From: JBJGXI01 sp045635475
Lineage (GTDB): Bacteria; Bacillota; Bacilli; Bacillales; Amphibacillaceae
Assembly: GCF_045635475.1 (NCBI RefSeq)
Contig: NZ_JBJGXI010000034.1
Location: forward strand, 1 to 58,292
DNA: 58,292 nucleotides
Direction of reading: 5' to 3'
Shown: positions 15,510 through 23,945 of the stretch, one piece after another
How positions within the stretch are numbered: the stretch's first letter is position 1
Layout of the letters: every line of letters starts with the position of its first letter
Translations under genes and position numbers: made by a program
Notes under the pieces: generated by a model
What the model saw: the letters and a program-made list of their open reading frames with translations, nothing else
What the model was told of the DNA's origin: nothing
The model's database searches: none

Positions 15510-15905
15510 TTAATGGAAGAATCTTGATAATTCTCCCTGTCGCAACGAAGTTTTTCCAAGTCGCCCTGAGCTTAATAGCTCTTTCTGGAGTATACGTCTT
15601 AGCTCTTTATCTGATAATTCTGGGGCTTCTTGTCCTTCATCCAACGCCTTTGTAATAGGCAAATCTTTGATATTTAGCACTTGCTTAATACCTGCTAGAT
15701 TTATCCCTTTATCGATGAGCTCTTTAATTTCTAATAAGCGATCAACATCATTGAAGGAGAATAATCTTTGATTGCCATTCGTACGCGCCGGATGAATCAA
15801 CTTATGTTCTTCGTAATAGCGAATCTGTCTAGCTGTTAAATCTGTTAATGATTTAACAATTCCTATGGAAAATAAGGGCATAGAACGTCTATCTGTATCG
15901 TTCAT
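15510..15905 (-). CDS. glnR: MerR-family nitrogen regulator GlnR
   Basis: Represses glnRA and other nitrogen genes when glutamine is in excess. The 131 residues contain a MerR helix-turn-helix (SLTDLTARQIRYYEEHKLIHPA), the recognition wing NGNQRLFSFNDVDRLLEI, a dimer helix, and the C-terminal autoinhibitory tail SLRQGELSRFFH that interacts with feedback-inhibited GlnA. The ATG at 15905 is taken because GGGGTG precedes it; the GTG at 15914 is part of that site. The promoter upstream carries a GlnR/TnrA box, consistent with autoregulation. Confidence 0.96.
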   Translation of the reverse strand: MNDTDRRSMPLFSIGIVKSLTDLTARQIRYYEEHKLIHPARTNGNQRLFSFNDVDRLLEIKELIDKGINLAGIKQVLNIKDLPITKALDEGQEAPELSDKELRRILQKELLSSGRLGKTSLRQGELSRFFH

Positions 15906-15945
15906 ATTATCCACCCCTTTCTTTACTTAGCTTTTCCATACTTTT

Positions 15946-15994
15946 ATTATACATTTGCAAATATAATTGTCAATACGTGTTAGCTTTCTTTACA
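15946..15994 (-). promoter_or_regulatory. glnRA promoter with GlnR/TnrA box
   Basis: On the minus strand TTGACA (15968-15973), a 16-base spacer and TATAAT (15946-15951). Just upstream, 15978-15994 reads TGTTA-N7-TTACA, an exact match to the GlnR/TnrA consensus TGTNA-N7-TNACA. A second, weaker half-site may overlap the spacer. Confidence 0.85.
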
Positions 15995-16050
15995 TCGAAA
16001 TATTCAAAAAATTAATAGATTATTAACATTTACCACCAAATGATGGAAAT

Positions 16051-17298
16051 CTAGCTTTTCGGTAAATATCCTTTTTCCTGTAAAGCAATAACCGCTTCTA
16101 TAATTGCAATTTTTACATGGGCATACGTGAGGCCACCTTGTACATAAGCGGTATAAGGAGGACGAATTGGTCCATCAGCAGTTAACTCTAAACTTGCGCC
16201 TTGTATAAAAGTACCTGCAGCCATGATCACATCATTATCATACCCTGGCATTGGGGAAGGGTATGGTGTTACATGAGCGTTTACAGGAGATACTCGTTGA
16301 ATCGCTTGGCAAAAAGAAATCATTTGCTCTTTTGTTTTAAATGTAACGGATTGAATCAGGTCGGTTCGCATTTGATCGTAAGCTGGTGTTGTGTGAAAGC
16401 CCAATGATGCAAGAAATCGCGAAGAAAATATTGCACCTTTTAGCGCTTCACCAACAGTATGCGGAGCAAGAAATAGCCCTTGAAACATCTCTTGTAACAT
16501 ACCGATACTTGCACCGGTTTCTTTACCAAGGCCAGGTGACGTTAAACGGTAAGCACATTGCTCAATTAATTGTTTAGTTCCAACAAGATACCCACCGGTG
16601 CGCACAATACCGCCACCAGGATTTTTAATTAAAGATCCCGCAATTAAATCTGCGCCAACATATAACGGCTCTTTTGTTTCTACAAATTCACCATAACAGT
16701 TATCTACAAACACAATAATATTTGGATTAATTTCTTTAACGAAATGAACCATTTCAGAAATTTCCTCTATCGTAAAGGAAGGTCTGTCAGCGTATCCTTT
16801 TGAGCGCTGTATACCGATTACTTTTGTTTTATAGGTTATCTTCCTTTGTACTTCTCCCCAGTTAACCGTGCCATCTTCTGTCAAATCGACAGCGTCGTAA
16901 CCGATATTAAAATCACGTAAAGACCCGTTGTTATTCCCTCGCGTTCCGACTACCTCTTCCAACGTATCATATGGTTTACCTGTAATATAAAGAAGTTCAT
17001 TATTCGGTCTAAGTAAACCGAACAAAGCTATTGTAATAGCATGTGTTCCAGAGACAATTTGCGGTCGAACGAGCGCATCTTCCCCACCAAAGACATCCGC
17101 GTAAACTGCTTCTAACACGTCTCTTCCAAAATCATCATATCCATAACCGGTCGTTGGATTAAAATGGCTATCACTGACTTGATTATTGCGGAATGCCTCT
17201 AACACCTTTCTTTGATTTACCTCTACTATCTTCTGCACTATTTTTACTTGCTCAGTTATGTCATTTTCTACTTGGTCTGCTAGTTGATGAATGCTCAC
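16051..17298 (-). CDS. ynbB: YnbB, PLP-dependent Cys/Met-metabolism-type lyase
   Basis: A 415-residue protein of the PLP fold type I group often annotated as aluminium resistance protein or methionine gamma-lyase family. Markers are GYGYDDFGRDVLEAVYADVF, SGTHAITIALFGLLRPNNEL, DNCYGEFVETKEPLYVGADL and the likely PLP lysine in AGSLIKNPGGGI near 234. The substrate is not established. The start is a GTG whose ribosome site AAAGGAG lies in the last codons of hflX, so it is translationally close to hflX (9-base gap). The order hflX-ynbB-glnR-glnA is conserved in Bacillus. Confidence 0.88.
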   Translation of the reverse strand: MSIHQLADQVENDITEQVKIVQKIVEVNQRKVLEAFRNNQVSDSHFNPTTGYGYDDFGRDVLEAVYADVFGGEDALVRPQIVSGTHAITIALFGLLRPNNELLYITGKPYDTLEEVVGTRGNNNGSLRDFNIGYDAVDLTEDGTVNWGEVQRKITYKTKVIGIQRSKGYADRPSFTIEEISEMVHFVKEINPNIIVFVDNCYGEFVETKEPLYVGADLIAGSLIKNPGGGIVRTGGYLVGTKQLIEQCAYRLTSPGLGKETGASIGMLQEMFQGLFLAPHTVGEALKGAIFSSRFLASLGFHTTPAYDQMRTDLIQSVTFKTKEQMISFCQAIQRVSPVNAHVTPYPSPMPGYDNDVIMAAGTFIQGASLELTADGPIRPPYTAYVQGGLTYAHVKIAIIEAVIALQEKGYLPKS

Positions 17299-17307
17299 TT
17301 TTACTAA

Positions 17308-18540
17308 TTACTCCTTTAACATATACTTTAATGGATGTTCTGGATCAATATGACCTTGTACAATGTAACCCTCAAGTGGTTCATCAAAAAAACGGTCATG
17401 AATAATTGTATTTTGACTAAGTTGTTGTAACAATTTTCCACTATCTGCAGGGACAAAAGTACGATACGATTCCCACTCTTCTGTAATAACTGTTTCCATC
17501 TCCTCTAATAATCGAAGTAAATCAGTCTTGTCGTAAGCACTGATTAAAATAGAAGGCTTTGCTGATGGGATAAACGAATCATCGATTAAATCCTTTTTAT
17601 TATAGGCAGTTAGAATTGGGATATGGTCGGCATCGAGCTCGCTCAATAAATTGAGCACTGTTTGCTGATGCTGCTCTAAGTCTGGATGTGACGCATCTAC
17701 TACGTGTAAAATGAAATCGGCTTCTCTAACTTCTTCAAGTGTTGATCGGAATGATGCGATTAAAGTTGTTGGTAAATCCTGAATAAATCCAACTGTATCG
17801 GTTAGTAATGTGTCTAAACCCGATGGTAACTGGATTCTGCGTGTCATTGGATCAAGTGTGGCAAACAATTGATTCTCTTCTAATGAGCTACTTTGGGTTA
17901 GCCTGTTAAAAAGTGTTGATTTACCGGCATTTGTATAGCCTACTATCGCAATTTGAAACGCATGATTCTCTTTTCTGCGTTTTCTATATTGATTACGCTG
18001 ATTAACAACTGCATCTAGCTTTGCTTTAATGTCATCGATGCGACGTCTAATATGACGACGGTCTGACTCAAGCTTCGTTTCACCAGGTCCTCTTGTACCT
18101 ATACCACCACCGAGTCTAGATAATGAGCTACCCTGACCGTATAAACGAGGAAGTACATACTGTAATTGAGCAAGTTCTATTTGCAGCTTTCCTTCTTTCG
18201 TATGTGCTCGTCCTGCAAAGATATCTAAAATAAGTTGACTGCGATCAATCACTCGTACGCCTAATCTATCTGCTAGATTTCTTAATTGACTCGGTGACAA
18301 ATTATCGTTCGAGATAACCAAGTCAATTTCTAGTTCCTCAATGTATGTAGCAATTTCATTTATCTTCCCGTCACCTAAATATAATGCAGGATGAATTCGT
18401 TCTCGCTTTTGCGTAACAATTTTAACTACTTTACCTTTTGCAGTTGCTGTTAACGATTCAAGTTCATCAAGTGAAAAATGGAACCTTTCGTCATCTTGAT
18501 TCTTATGATGTACGGCGACAATAAGTACTTTCTCTTGCAT
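17308..18540 (-). CDS. hflX: Ribosome-associated GTPase HflX
   Basis: GTPase that splits stalled or hibernating 70S ribosomes. The 410 residues comprise the N-terminal HflX domain (about 1-190) with GSSLSRLGGGIGTRGPGETK, a coiled hairpin with DRRHIRRRIDDIKAKL, the G domain with G1 GYTNAGKSTLFN near 203, G3 DTVGFIQDLP, G4 NKKD and G5 SAYD, and a short C-terminal domain. ATG start with AGAGGG upstream. Same operon as ynbB. Confidence 0.96.
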   Translation of the reverse strand: MQEKVLIVAVHHKNQDDERFHFSLDELESLTATAKGKVVKIVTQKRERIHPALYLGDGKINEIATYIEELEIDLVISNDNLSPSQLRNLADRLGVRVIDRSQLILDIFAGRAHTKEGKLQIELAQLQYVLPRLYGQGSSLSRLGGGIGTRGPGETKLESDRRHIRRRIDDIKAKLDAVVNQRNQYRKRRKENHAFQIAIVGYTNAGKSTLFNRLTQSSSLEENQLFATLDPMTRRIQLPSGLDTLLTDTVGFIQDLPTTLIASFRSTLEEVREADFILHVVDASHPDLEQHQQTVLNLLSELDADHIPILTAYNKKDLIDDSFIPSAKPSILISAYDKTDLLRLLEEMETVITEEWESYRTFVPADSGKLLQQLSQNTIIHDRFFDEPLEGYIVQGHIDPEHPLKYMLKE

Positions 18541-18658
18541 ATATACCCTCTTTCCATGATGAATAGTGTCATCGTCATTTTCCTAATAGCTTAATGAAAT
18601 ACCCGTGTTTTATTCCTATTCCATCATATCAAAATGATCAACACAATGGAAAAATAAG

Positions 18659-18691
18659 AGCACCCTTGCACTGTGCTTCATACAGGGTGCT
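18659..18691 (-). terminator. spoVK terminator
   Basis: AGCACCCT and AGGGTGCT arms with an inner partial stem lie 10 bases past the spoVK stop; TCTTATTTTT follows on the minus strand. Confidence 0.75.
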
Positions 18692-18700
18692 ACCTACAGG

Positions 18701-19615
18701 TTATTCTAATGTTAAGTCATGTTTCGTAATTAACATTAACTCTTCGGTAGTGTAACTATTTTTTCTAATTAAGCGTACCGCATGTTTGCGAATAGATTTT
18801 TCAATAATGTTCCTAATGAATCGTGCGTTGGAAAAGTTATGATAAAAATATTGTTGCTTTTGCTTCATTAAGTGGTCTCTTAACTTCCACTCTGCTTCTT
18901 TCGTTAATTGATATTCTCTTTCGATTGCCATTTGTCTTGCAATTTGAAGCAGTTGGTCAACGGTATAGTCCTCAAAATCCAATACAATTGGAAAGCGCGA
19001 TGCTAAACCAGGATTAAGCGTTAAAAATTGCTCCATTTCATTAGGATAGCCTGCTAGAATAAGAATAAACTGATTTTGGTTATCTTCCATGTGTTTCACT
19101 AGGGTATCAATCGCTTCTTTCCCAAAATCCTTTTCTCCGCCTCTAGCTAATGAATAAGCTTCATCAACGAACAATAAACCACCCATCGCTTTATCAATTA
19201 GTGCTTTCGTTTTTTGTGCAGTATGTCCGATGTATTCACCGACAAGATCAGCACGTTCTGCTTCAATAAAATGACCCTTTGATAGTACATTCATCTCATA
19301 AAATGCTTTAGCCAGTTTTCGGGCAACAGTTGTTTTCCCCGTTCCCGGATTCCCTTTAAACAGCATATGGAGTACTTGTTTTTGTGTTTTAAGTCCAGCT
19401 TGCTCACGTTTCTGGTTAATTTGTATATTTGCATAAATTTCTTTAATTGTTTCTTTAAGGCGGTTCATCCCGATAAAATAGGAGAATTCCTGATCAATAC
19501 GCTTAAATGGATCGTTACTATTAACTGTTTCATTGTTTTCGAAAAATAGCTTTTCTCGCTCATGTAGTACGATATTAATTTGCCCATTTTTATTTAAAGA
19601 AACTTGAGATTCCAC
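18701..19615 (-). CDS. spoVK: Stage V sporulation protein K (AAA ATPase)
   Basis: AAA+ ATPase of the CbxX/CfqX type, made in the mother cell and needed for spore maturation. The 304 residues show a short N-terminal extension, Walker A GNPGTGKTTVARK near 92, Walker B GLLFVDEAYSL near 146, a sensor and arginine-finger region PGLASRFPIVLDF near 225, and a C-terminal lid with NARFIRNIIEKSIRKHAVR. The start is GTG with AAGGGGTGG upstream. Its own terminator separates it from hflX. The length agrees with B. subtilis SpoVK (about 320). Confidence 0.93.
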   Translation of the reverse strand: MESQVSLNKNGQINIVLHEREKLFFENNETVNSNDPFKRIDQEFSYFIGMNRLKETIKEIYANIQINQKREQAGLKTQKQVLHMLFKGNPGTGKTTVARKLAKAFYEMNVLSKGHFIEAERADLVGEYIGHTAQKTKALIDKAMGGLLFVDEAYSLARGGEKDFGKEAIDTLVKHMEDNQNQFILILAGYPNEMEQFLTLNPGLASRFPIVLDFEDYTVDQLLQIARQMAIEREYQLTKEAEWKLRDHLMKQKQQYFYHNFSNARFIRNIIEKSIRKHAVRLIRKNSYTTEELMLITKHDLTLE

Positions 19616-19721
19616 AACACCACCCCTTATTCACGATATTATACGCTTTTAAGGGCTAGTTTGTGACATATGCCTAGGAAAAAAGGAACAATTTCAAAAA
19701 CTGTATTTTCTTATTGGTCAT

Positions 19722-19877
19722 TTATTTGCGATTTTTGGATTTTCTTACTTTCGTTATCTTTTTAGGTGGTTGTTTCCGAATCCATTTTATAAACCTGGCT
19801 AGCTTCTGGTCTGTCCTTAGATCCTGCACCGTTGTTAAGCGGACAGCGATGTCTTTATTCGTATAAAGCGCATGGAT
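19722..19877 (-). pseudogene. 51-codon start-less reading frame, possible gene remnant
   Basis: This minus-strand frame runs from just after a stop at 19878-19880 to TAA and encodes a peptide with protein-like composition, including DIAVRLTTVQDLRTDQKLAR and a lysine/arginine-rich tail. No ATG, ribosome site or convincing alternative start is seen, and its upstream end borders a repeat-like tract (19890-19965). I read it as the C-terminal end of a gene truncated by repeat insertion or decay. I do not recognise the family. It could also be chance. Confidence 0.3.
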
Positions 19878-19889
19878 TTAAGGACCGAT

Positions 19890-19965
19890 GTTGACTTATC
19901 GTGTCATGAGGCGAGGGAAGTCTCGCTAGTCGCTGGCGCTCGGAGCTGGCCGTGGCTAATGCTTA
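19890..19965. repeat. Degenerate repeat fragment
   Basis: Contains GTCTCGCTAGTCGCTGGCGC and GCTGGCCGTGGCTAA, shared with the element end at 58240-58270 and in part with the tract near 31670. Together with the start-less frame it accounts for most of the 433-base gap 19616-20048. Confidence 0.45.
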
Positions 19966-20007
19966 ATGTTATCCACATTTAGTATATTTTATAATTTCCT
20001 TTGCAAC

Positions 20008-20040
20008 AAAAAAATATGGGCGCTAATGTTAAGCGCCCAT
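20008..20040 (-). terminator. hfq terminator
   Basis: ATGGGCGCT and AGCGCCCAT stem with a 7-base loop, followed by a run of seven T on the minus strand. Confidence 0.92.
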
Positions 20041-20048
20041 GTGTACTA

Positions 20049-20273
20049 TTACTCTTTTTCCAACGTAATATTCTTACTCGGTGCGAAAGTAGAGATCGCG
20101 TGTTTGAAAATCAATTGTTGCTTGCCATCTGTATCAAACAGTACTGTAAAGTTATCGAAAGCTTTTACCATTCCACGTAGTTGAAAGCCATTCGTTAAAA
20201 ATACAGTTACTTGAATACGGTCTTTGCGAAGCTGGTTAAGAAATTGATCTTGGATATTTACCGATTGAGACAT
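20049..20273 (-). CDS. hfq: RNA chaperone Hfq
   Basis: Hexameric Sm-like RNA-binding protein, 74 residues. The Sm1 region is QDQFLNQLRKDRIQVTVFLT through GMVKAFDNFTVLF and the Sm2 signature is QLIFKHAISTF. The tail after Sm2 is short, as usual in Firmicutes. ATG start with AAGAGGAGG upstream. It follows miaA by 37 bases, the classical miaA-hfq operon. Confidence 0.97.
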   Translation of the reverse strand: MSQSVNIQDQFLNQLRKDRIQVTVFLTNGFQLRGMVKAFDNFTVLFDTDGKQQLIFKHAISTFAPSKNITLEKE

Positions 20274-20310
20274 GTTTCTTCCTCCTCTTTTCTGTCTGTA
20301 TTATGTAATT

Positions 20311-21246
20311 CTATTTTTCTGTTAGCTTTCCTGCAAGATTTTCTAAAATTATTGCAAACTTTTCATCTTTTTGTTCAGGTGATATTTTGTACCATGTGAC
20401 ATCCATTTTATTTTTGAACCAGGTAAACTGTCGTTTTGCAAACCTTCTTGAGTTGCGTTTTAACAATTCGACTGATTCTTGTAAACTCTGTTCTCCCTTG
20501 AAGTATGGAATGAATTCCTTATATCCGATCGCTTTCATAGACTGACTATGTTCTAATCCACGTTCATAAAAGGAATGTACTTCTTCGAGTAGACCCTCCT
20601 CCATCATAACGTCAACCCGATTGTTAATTCGTTTGTAAAGGAGTTCTCGTTCCATTTCAAGCCCAATTAATATTGGTTTATAAGGAGAATTAGGTTGCTG
20701 TTGCTCGTGATGTTCTGACATGGTTTTTCCTGTTCGTTCATAGACCTCTAATGCCCGAATCACACGTCTGATATTATTTGGATGAATCCGTTGCGCTTGT
20801 TCCGGATCTGCTTTTTGTAATTGTTTATAAACGAAGTCGATTCCATATTCATTAATTCTTTGCTCAATTATTTTCTGATAAGAAGCATCCCTTGCCTCTT
20901 CAGCAAAATTATATTCAAATAAAGCTGCTTGTATGTATAACCCTGTTCCACCAGCGATAATTGGCAGTCGATTTTCACCGATAATATCACTAATAGATGT
21001 TCTAACGCTCGTTTGAAACTCTGCTACCGAAAAAGATTCATCTGCTTGCTTAATATCAATCATGCGATGTGGCACATCACCCATTTCTTGTTTGGTTACC
21101 TTTGCTGTGCCTATGTCCATCTGTTTATAAATTTGCATTGAATCTCCACTTATTACTTCACCGTTAAACCGTTTTGCAATTTCAATGCTTAGACTTGTTT
21201 TACCAACTGCAGTTGGTCCGACTACCGCGACAACTGTGTTTTTCAT
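20311..21246 (-). CDS. miaA: tRNA dimethylallyltransferase MiaA
   Basis: Adds the dimethylallyl group to A37 of tRNAs reading UNN codons; MiaB (28517-30076) then methylthiolates the same base. The 311 residues carry the P-loop GPTAVGKTSLS near 10, the substrate motif ISGDSMQIYKQMDIGTAK, AGGTGLYIQAALF, and the DxxHxxNIRR-like RIHPNNIRRVIRALEVYE. The ribosome site is weak (GGGGC). Upstream lies dps with its own terminator. Confidence 0.96.
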   Translation of the reverse strand: MKNTVVAVVGPTAVGKTSLSIEIAKRFNGEVISGDSMQIYKQMDIGTAKVTKQEMGDVPHRMIDIKQADESFSVAEFQTSVRTSISDIIGENRLPIIAGGTGLYIQAALFEYNFAEEARDASYQKIIEQRINEYGIDFVYKQLQKADPEQAQRIHPNNIRRVIRALEVYERTGKTMSEHHEQQQPNSPYKPILIGLEMERELLYKRINNRVDVMMEEGLLEEVHSFYERGLEHSQSMKAIGYKEFIPYFKGEQSLQESVELLKRNSRRFAKRQFTWFKNKMDVTWYKISPEQKDEKFAIILENLAGKLTEK

Positions 21247-21361
21247 TTACATGCCCCAATATTATTATTGATTATTTGCTATCCTTTAATCATTCATTAT
21301 ACATGAAAGCAAATAGTAAACAAGTGCAATGATGCTTAACAACAATATTATTTTACGAAAC

Positions 21362-21397
21362 AAGAGGCTGTGTTTTATAAAACTAAAACAGCCTCTT
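21362..21397 (-). terminator. dps terminator
   Basis: AAGAGGCTGT and ACAGCCTCTT form a 10-bp stem with a 16-base loop; the T run after it is weak. Confidence 0.7.
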
Positions 21398-21404
21398 TAC
21401 TCAC

Positions 21405-21857
21405 TTATTCATAAGCTACGTATGCTTGAAGCATCCATACATGCTTTTCTAATCTCCCATGAATCTCATTCAACAAATCTGCTGTAGGTTGGTCATTAAC
21501 CTCATCAGCAAGCGATCCACCGGTCTCTTTTATCTCTTTGATTACCGTTTTATAATCTTCACAAAGCTGTTTGATAATTTCATTTTCATTATCGTCTGCT
21601 TGTGCCTCATGTAACGTTGTTTCTTTTAAATATTTATGCATTGTTGCCAATGGCTTTCCACCAATGGCTAAAATTCTCTCAGCGATTTCATCTAAGTCTT
21701 CAGAGGCCTCATTATATAGGTCTTCAAATACTTCATGAAGTTTGAAAAAGTGTCTACCTTGCACAAACCAATGGTAGCGGTGAAGCTTTATATAGAGAAC
21801 AGCAAAATTAGACAATTCCTGATTTAAGAAATTAATAAGTTTTTGATTTTCTGGCAT
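21405..21857 (-). CDS. dps: Dps family ferritin-like protein
   Basis: DNA-binding or iron-storing miniferritin of about 150 residues that oxidises Fe(II) with peroxide. The dinuclear site is visible in LHRYHWFVQGRHFFKLHEVF followed by EDLYNEASEDLDEIAERI, with the expected His, Asp and Glu ligands; the C-terminal four-helix portion ends EKHVWMLQAYV. I use the third ATG (21857), which gives the usual MPENQKLINFLNQEL start; upstream ATGs overlap the purine-rich ribosome site. In B. subtilis the mutL-miaA interval holds other genes, so dps is an accessory insertion. No PerR box was identified. Confidence 0.93.
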   Translation of the reverse strand: MPENQKLINFLNQELSNFAVLYIKLHRYHWFVQGRHFFKLHEVFEDLYNEASEDLDEIAERILAIGGKPLATMHKYLKETTLHEAQADDNENEIIKQLCEDYKTVIKEIKETGGSLADEVNDQPTADLLNEIHGRLEKHVWMLQAYVAYE

Positions 21858-22041
21858 ATACATCCTACCCTTCCTCTTCTTCATCGTTATTATGTTGTAG
21901 GATTAAGGATTTTATACATTTTAAAAGTGCAAGTAAGCGCCTTGGTTAGCCAGCTAGCTTAATACAAATCCTGTAAGTGAATTTTCTCCATATATAGAGG
22001 GCTAGGTACTGGTACTCGACATTGTCGCGCATATATGTTAA

Positions 22042-22078
22042 AAAGCCTAATTCATTCATAGCGAAAGAATTAGGCTTT
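22042..22078 (-). terminator. mutL terminator
   Basis: AAAGCCTAATTC and GAATTAGGCTTT arms around a 13-base loop, followed by T residues on the minus strand. Confidence 0.88.
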
Positions 22079-22085
22079 AATCGTG

Positions 22086-23945
22086 TTACATTACTCGCTT
22101 AAACATCTTTTCCATTTCATAGGTGCTAAAATGAATGATAATCGGTCTACCATGCGGGCATGTAAAAGGCTCTGATGCTGCACGTAAATCCTCTAACAAT
22201 TGAAACATATCATCATTGTTTAAGTAATGGTTCGCCTTGATTGATCGTTTACAAGACATCAGTATAGCCGCATCTTCTCTTAGTTTATGAACATTAATTT
22301 TCTCATCAGCCATAATTGTATCGACTATTTCTTGGATTACTTCCTCTTCGAATCCGTCCGGAAACCATTGCGGATGAGAGCGAATCACATAGCTTTGTTG
22401 ACCAAACGCCTCAAAAAAGATGCCGATCTTTTCTAGTTCCGTTTGGTATTGTTCAATCATTAATGCCTCTTGTTTAGAAAAATCAAAGGTTATCGGCAGC
22501 AATAGTTCTTGCACTTCATTTGCTACTTCTCCAATTTTTTCTTTAAAAAACTCATATTTGATACGTTCTTGAGCTGCATGTTGATCAATTATATATAATC
22601 CATTTTCGTTTTGCGCCATAATATACGTACCGTGTAGTTGTCCAATCGGATACATGGCAGGAACTCTAGTATCCGATTGTTCTGGTTGCGCAGGCGAGGC
22701 TGTTGGCAACTGTTCTTCAACTTTTTCATGAAATGCTTGACCATCATCAGTCTGATTGAGCTTTTCTTTCCCTTCTGCTTGATGATTTTCGAAAGCTGGT
22801 ATCGTATAAGCATTAAAGGATGGTGAAGTCATTGTTTCTGTAACCGTCTTTTCTAATAAGCGTTGATCGTTTGTTCTTTCTTGTTTGGCCGGGTACAATT
22901 CAAAGCTGTCCTGTACACTCTCCAGTTTTTGGTGCTTCGGTTTTGTCCCTGACGGAATAAGTGTTTGCTTCTGAAATGCTTCACGAATCATAGTTTCCAC
23001 AGCCTGGTACAATTCTTTGTCCTTGCTAAAGCGAACCTCTAATTTGGCTGGATGGACATTTACATCCACAAGTATTGGATCCATCTCAATCGTTAACACA
23101 ACTAACGGATTGCGTCCGATCGGTAATAAAGTATGATAGCCTTGCGATATCGATTTACTTAATGGGATAGATTTGATAAACCGGCCATTTATAATTGTTG
23201 AAATGTAATTTCGTGATGATCTTGTAACCTCGGGTTTCGCAATATAGCCAGAAATCGAAAAATCTAACGTTTTATAGGAAACAGGAATCATTTGCTTGGC
23301 TACCTGAAAGCCATACACTTGTGCAATAATTTGAACTAGATCGCCTCGTCCAGAAGTTTGAAACAACTGTTTACCATTGTGGCTCAGCTCAAAATGGATG
23401 TTAGGATGAGAAAAAGCTAATCGGTTCATTAAATCAGTAATATGGCCGAGCTCTGTATGAATTGTTTTCATATATTTTAATCGTGCTGGTGTATTAAAAA
23501 ATAATTCATTTACAGTAATCTCCGTTCCTCTTCTTGCATCACTTTTTGATTTGGAAATGAACTTACCACCTTCCATTTCCAAAGAAGTTCCAGCCGCATC
23601 TCCTGTAGACGTTTTGATCGACAATCGACTAACAGCTGCAATACTCGCTAACGCCTCTCCACGAAAACCGAGTGTACGAACATGAAAAAGGTCATTTTCA
23701 TCTTTAATTTTGCTCGTGGCATGACGAAAAAATGCCCGTTCACAGTCATCCTCAGCCATACCCTCTCCATTGTCACTAATTTTGATTGACTGTAAGCCTG
23801 CTTCCTCTATTTCCACTTTAACCCAGGTACTGTTAGCATCTATACTGTTTTCTACTAGTTCTTTGACTACAGAGGCAGGGCGTTCTACGACTTCACCTGC
23901 TGCTATTTTATTCGCAAGTGCATCCGGCATTTGCACGATTTTCAT
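22086..23945 (-). CDS. mutL: DNA mismatch repair protein MutL
   Basis: ATPase and nicking endonuclease of mismatch repair. The 619 residues have an N-terminal GHKL ATPase domain (ELVENSIDANSTWVKVE, DNGEGM, RGEALASIAAVSRL), a variable acidic linker (about 340-425), and a C-terminal domain with the endonuclease metal motif IIDQHAAQERIKYEF and a late CPHGRPIIIH motif. Those motifs place it in the MutL group with latent endonuclease activity, as in B. subtilis. Its ATG overlaps the mutS stop by 4 bases, so the two are translationally coupled. Confidence 0.97.
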   Translation of the reverse strand: MKIVQMPDALANKIAAGEVVERPASVVKELVENSIDANSTWVKVEIEEAGLQSIKISDNGEGMAEDDCERAFFRHATSKIKDENDLFHVRTLGFRGEALASIAAVSRLSIKTSTGDAAGTSLEMEGGKFISKSKSDARRGTEITVNELFFNTPARLKYMKTIHTELGHITDLMNRLAFSHPNIHFELSHNGKQLFQTSGRGDLVQIIAQVYGFQVAKQMIPVSYKTLDFSISGYIAKPEVTRSSRNYISTIINGRFIKSIPLSKSISQGYHTLLPIGRNPLVVLTIEMDPILVDVNVHPAKLEVRFSKDKELYQAVETMIREAFQKQTLIPSGTKPKHQKLESVQDSFELYPAKQERTNDQRLLEKTVTETMTSPSFNAYTIPAFENHQAEGKEKLNQTDDGQAFHEKVEEQLPTASPAQPEQSDTRVPAMYPIGQLHGTYIMAQNENGLYIIDQHAAQERIKYEFFKEKIGEVANEVQELLLPITFDFSKQEALMIEQYQTELEKIGIFFEAFGQQSYVIRSHPQWFPDGFEEEVIQEIVDTIMADEKINVHKLREDAAILMSCKRSIKANHYLNNDDMFQLLEDLRAASEPFTCPHGRPIIIHFSTYEMEKMFKRVM

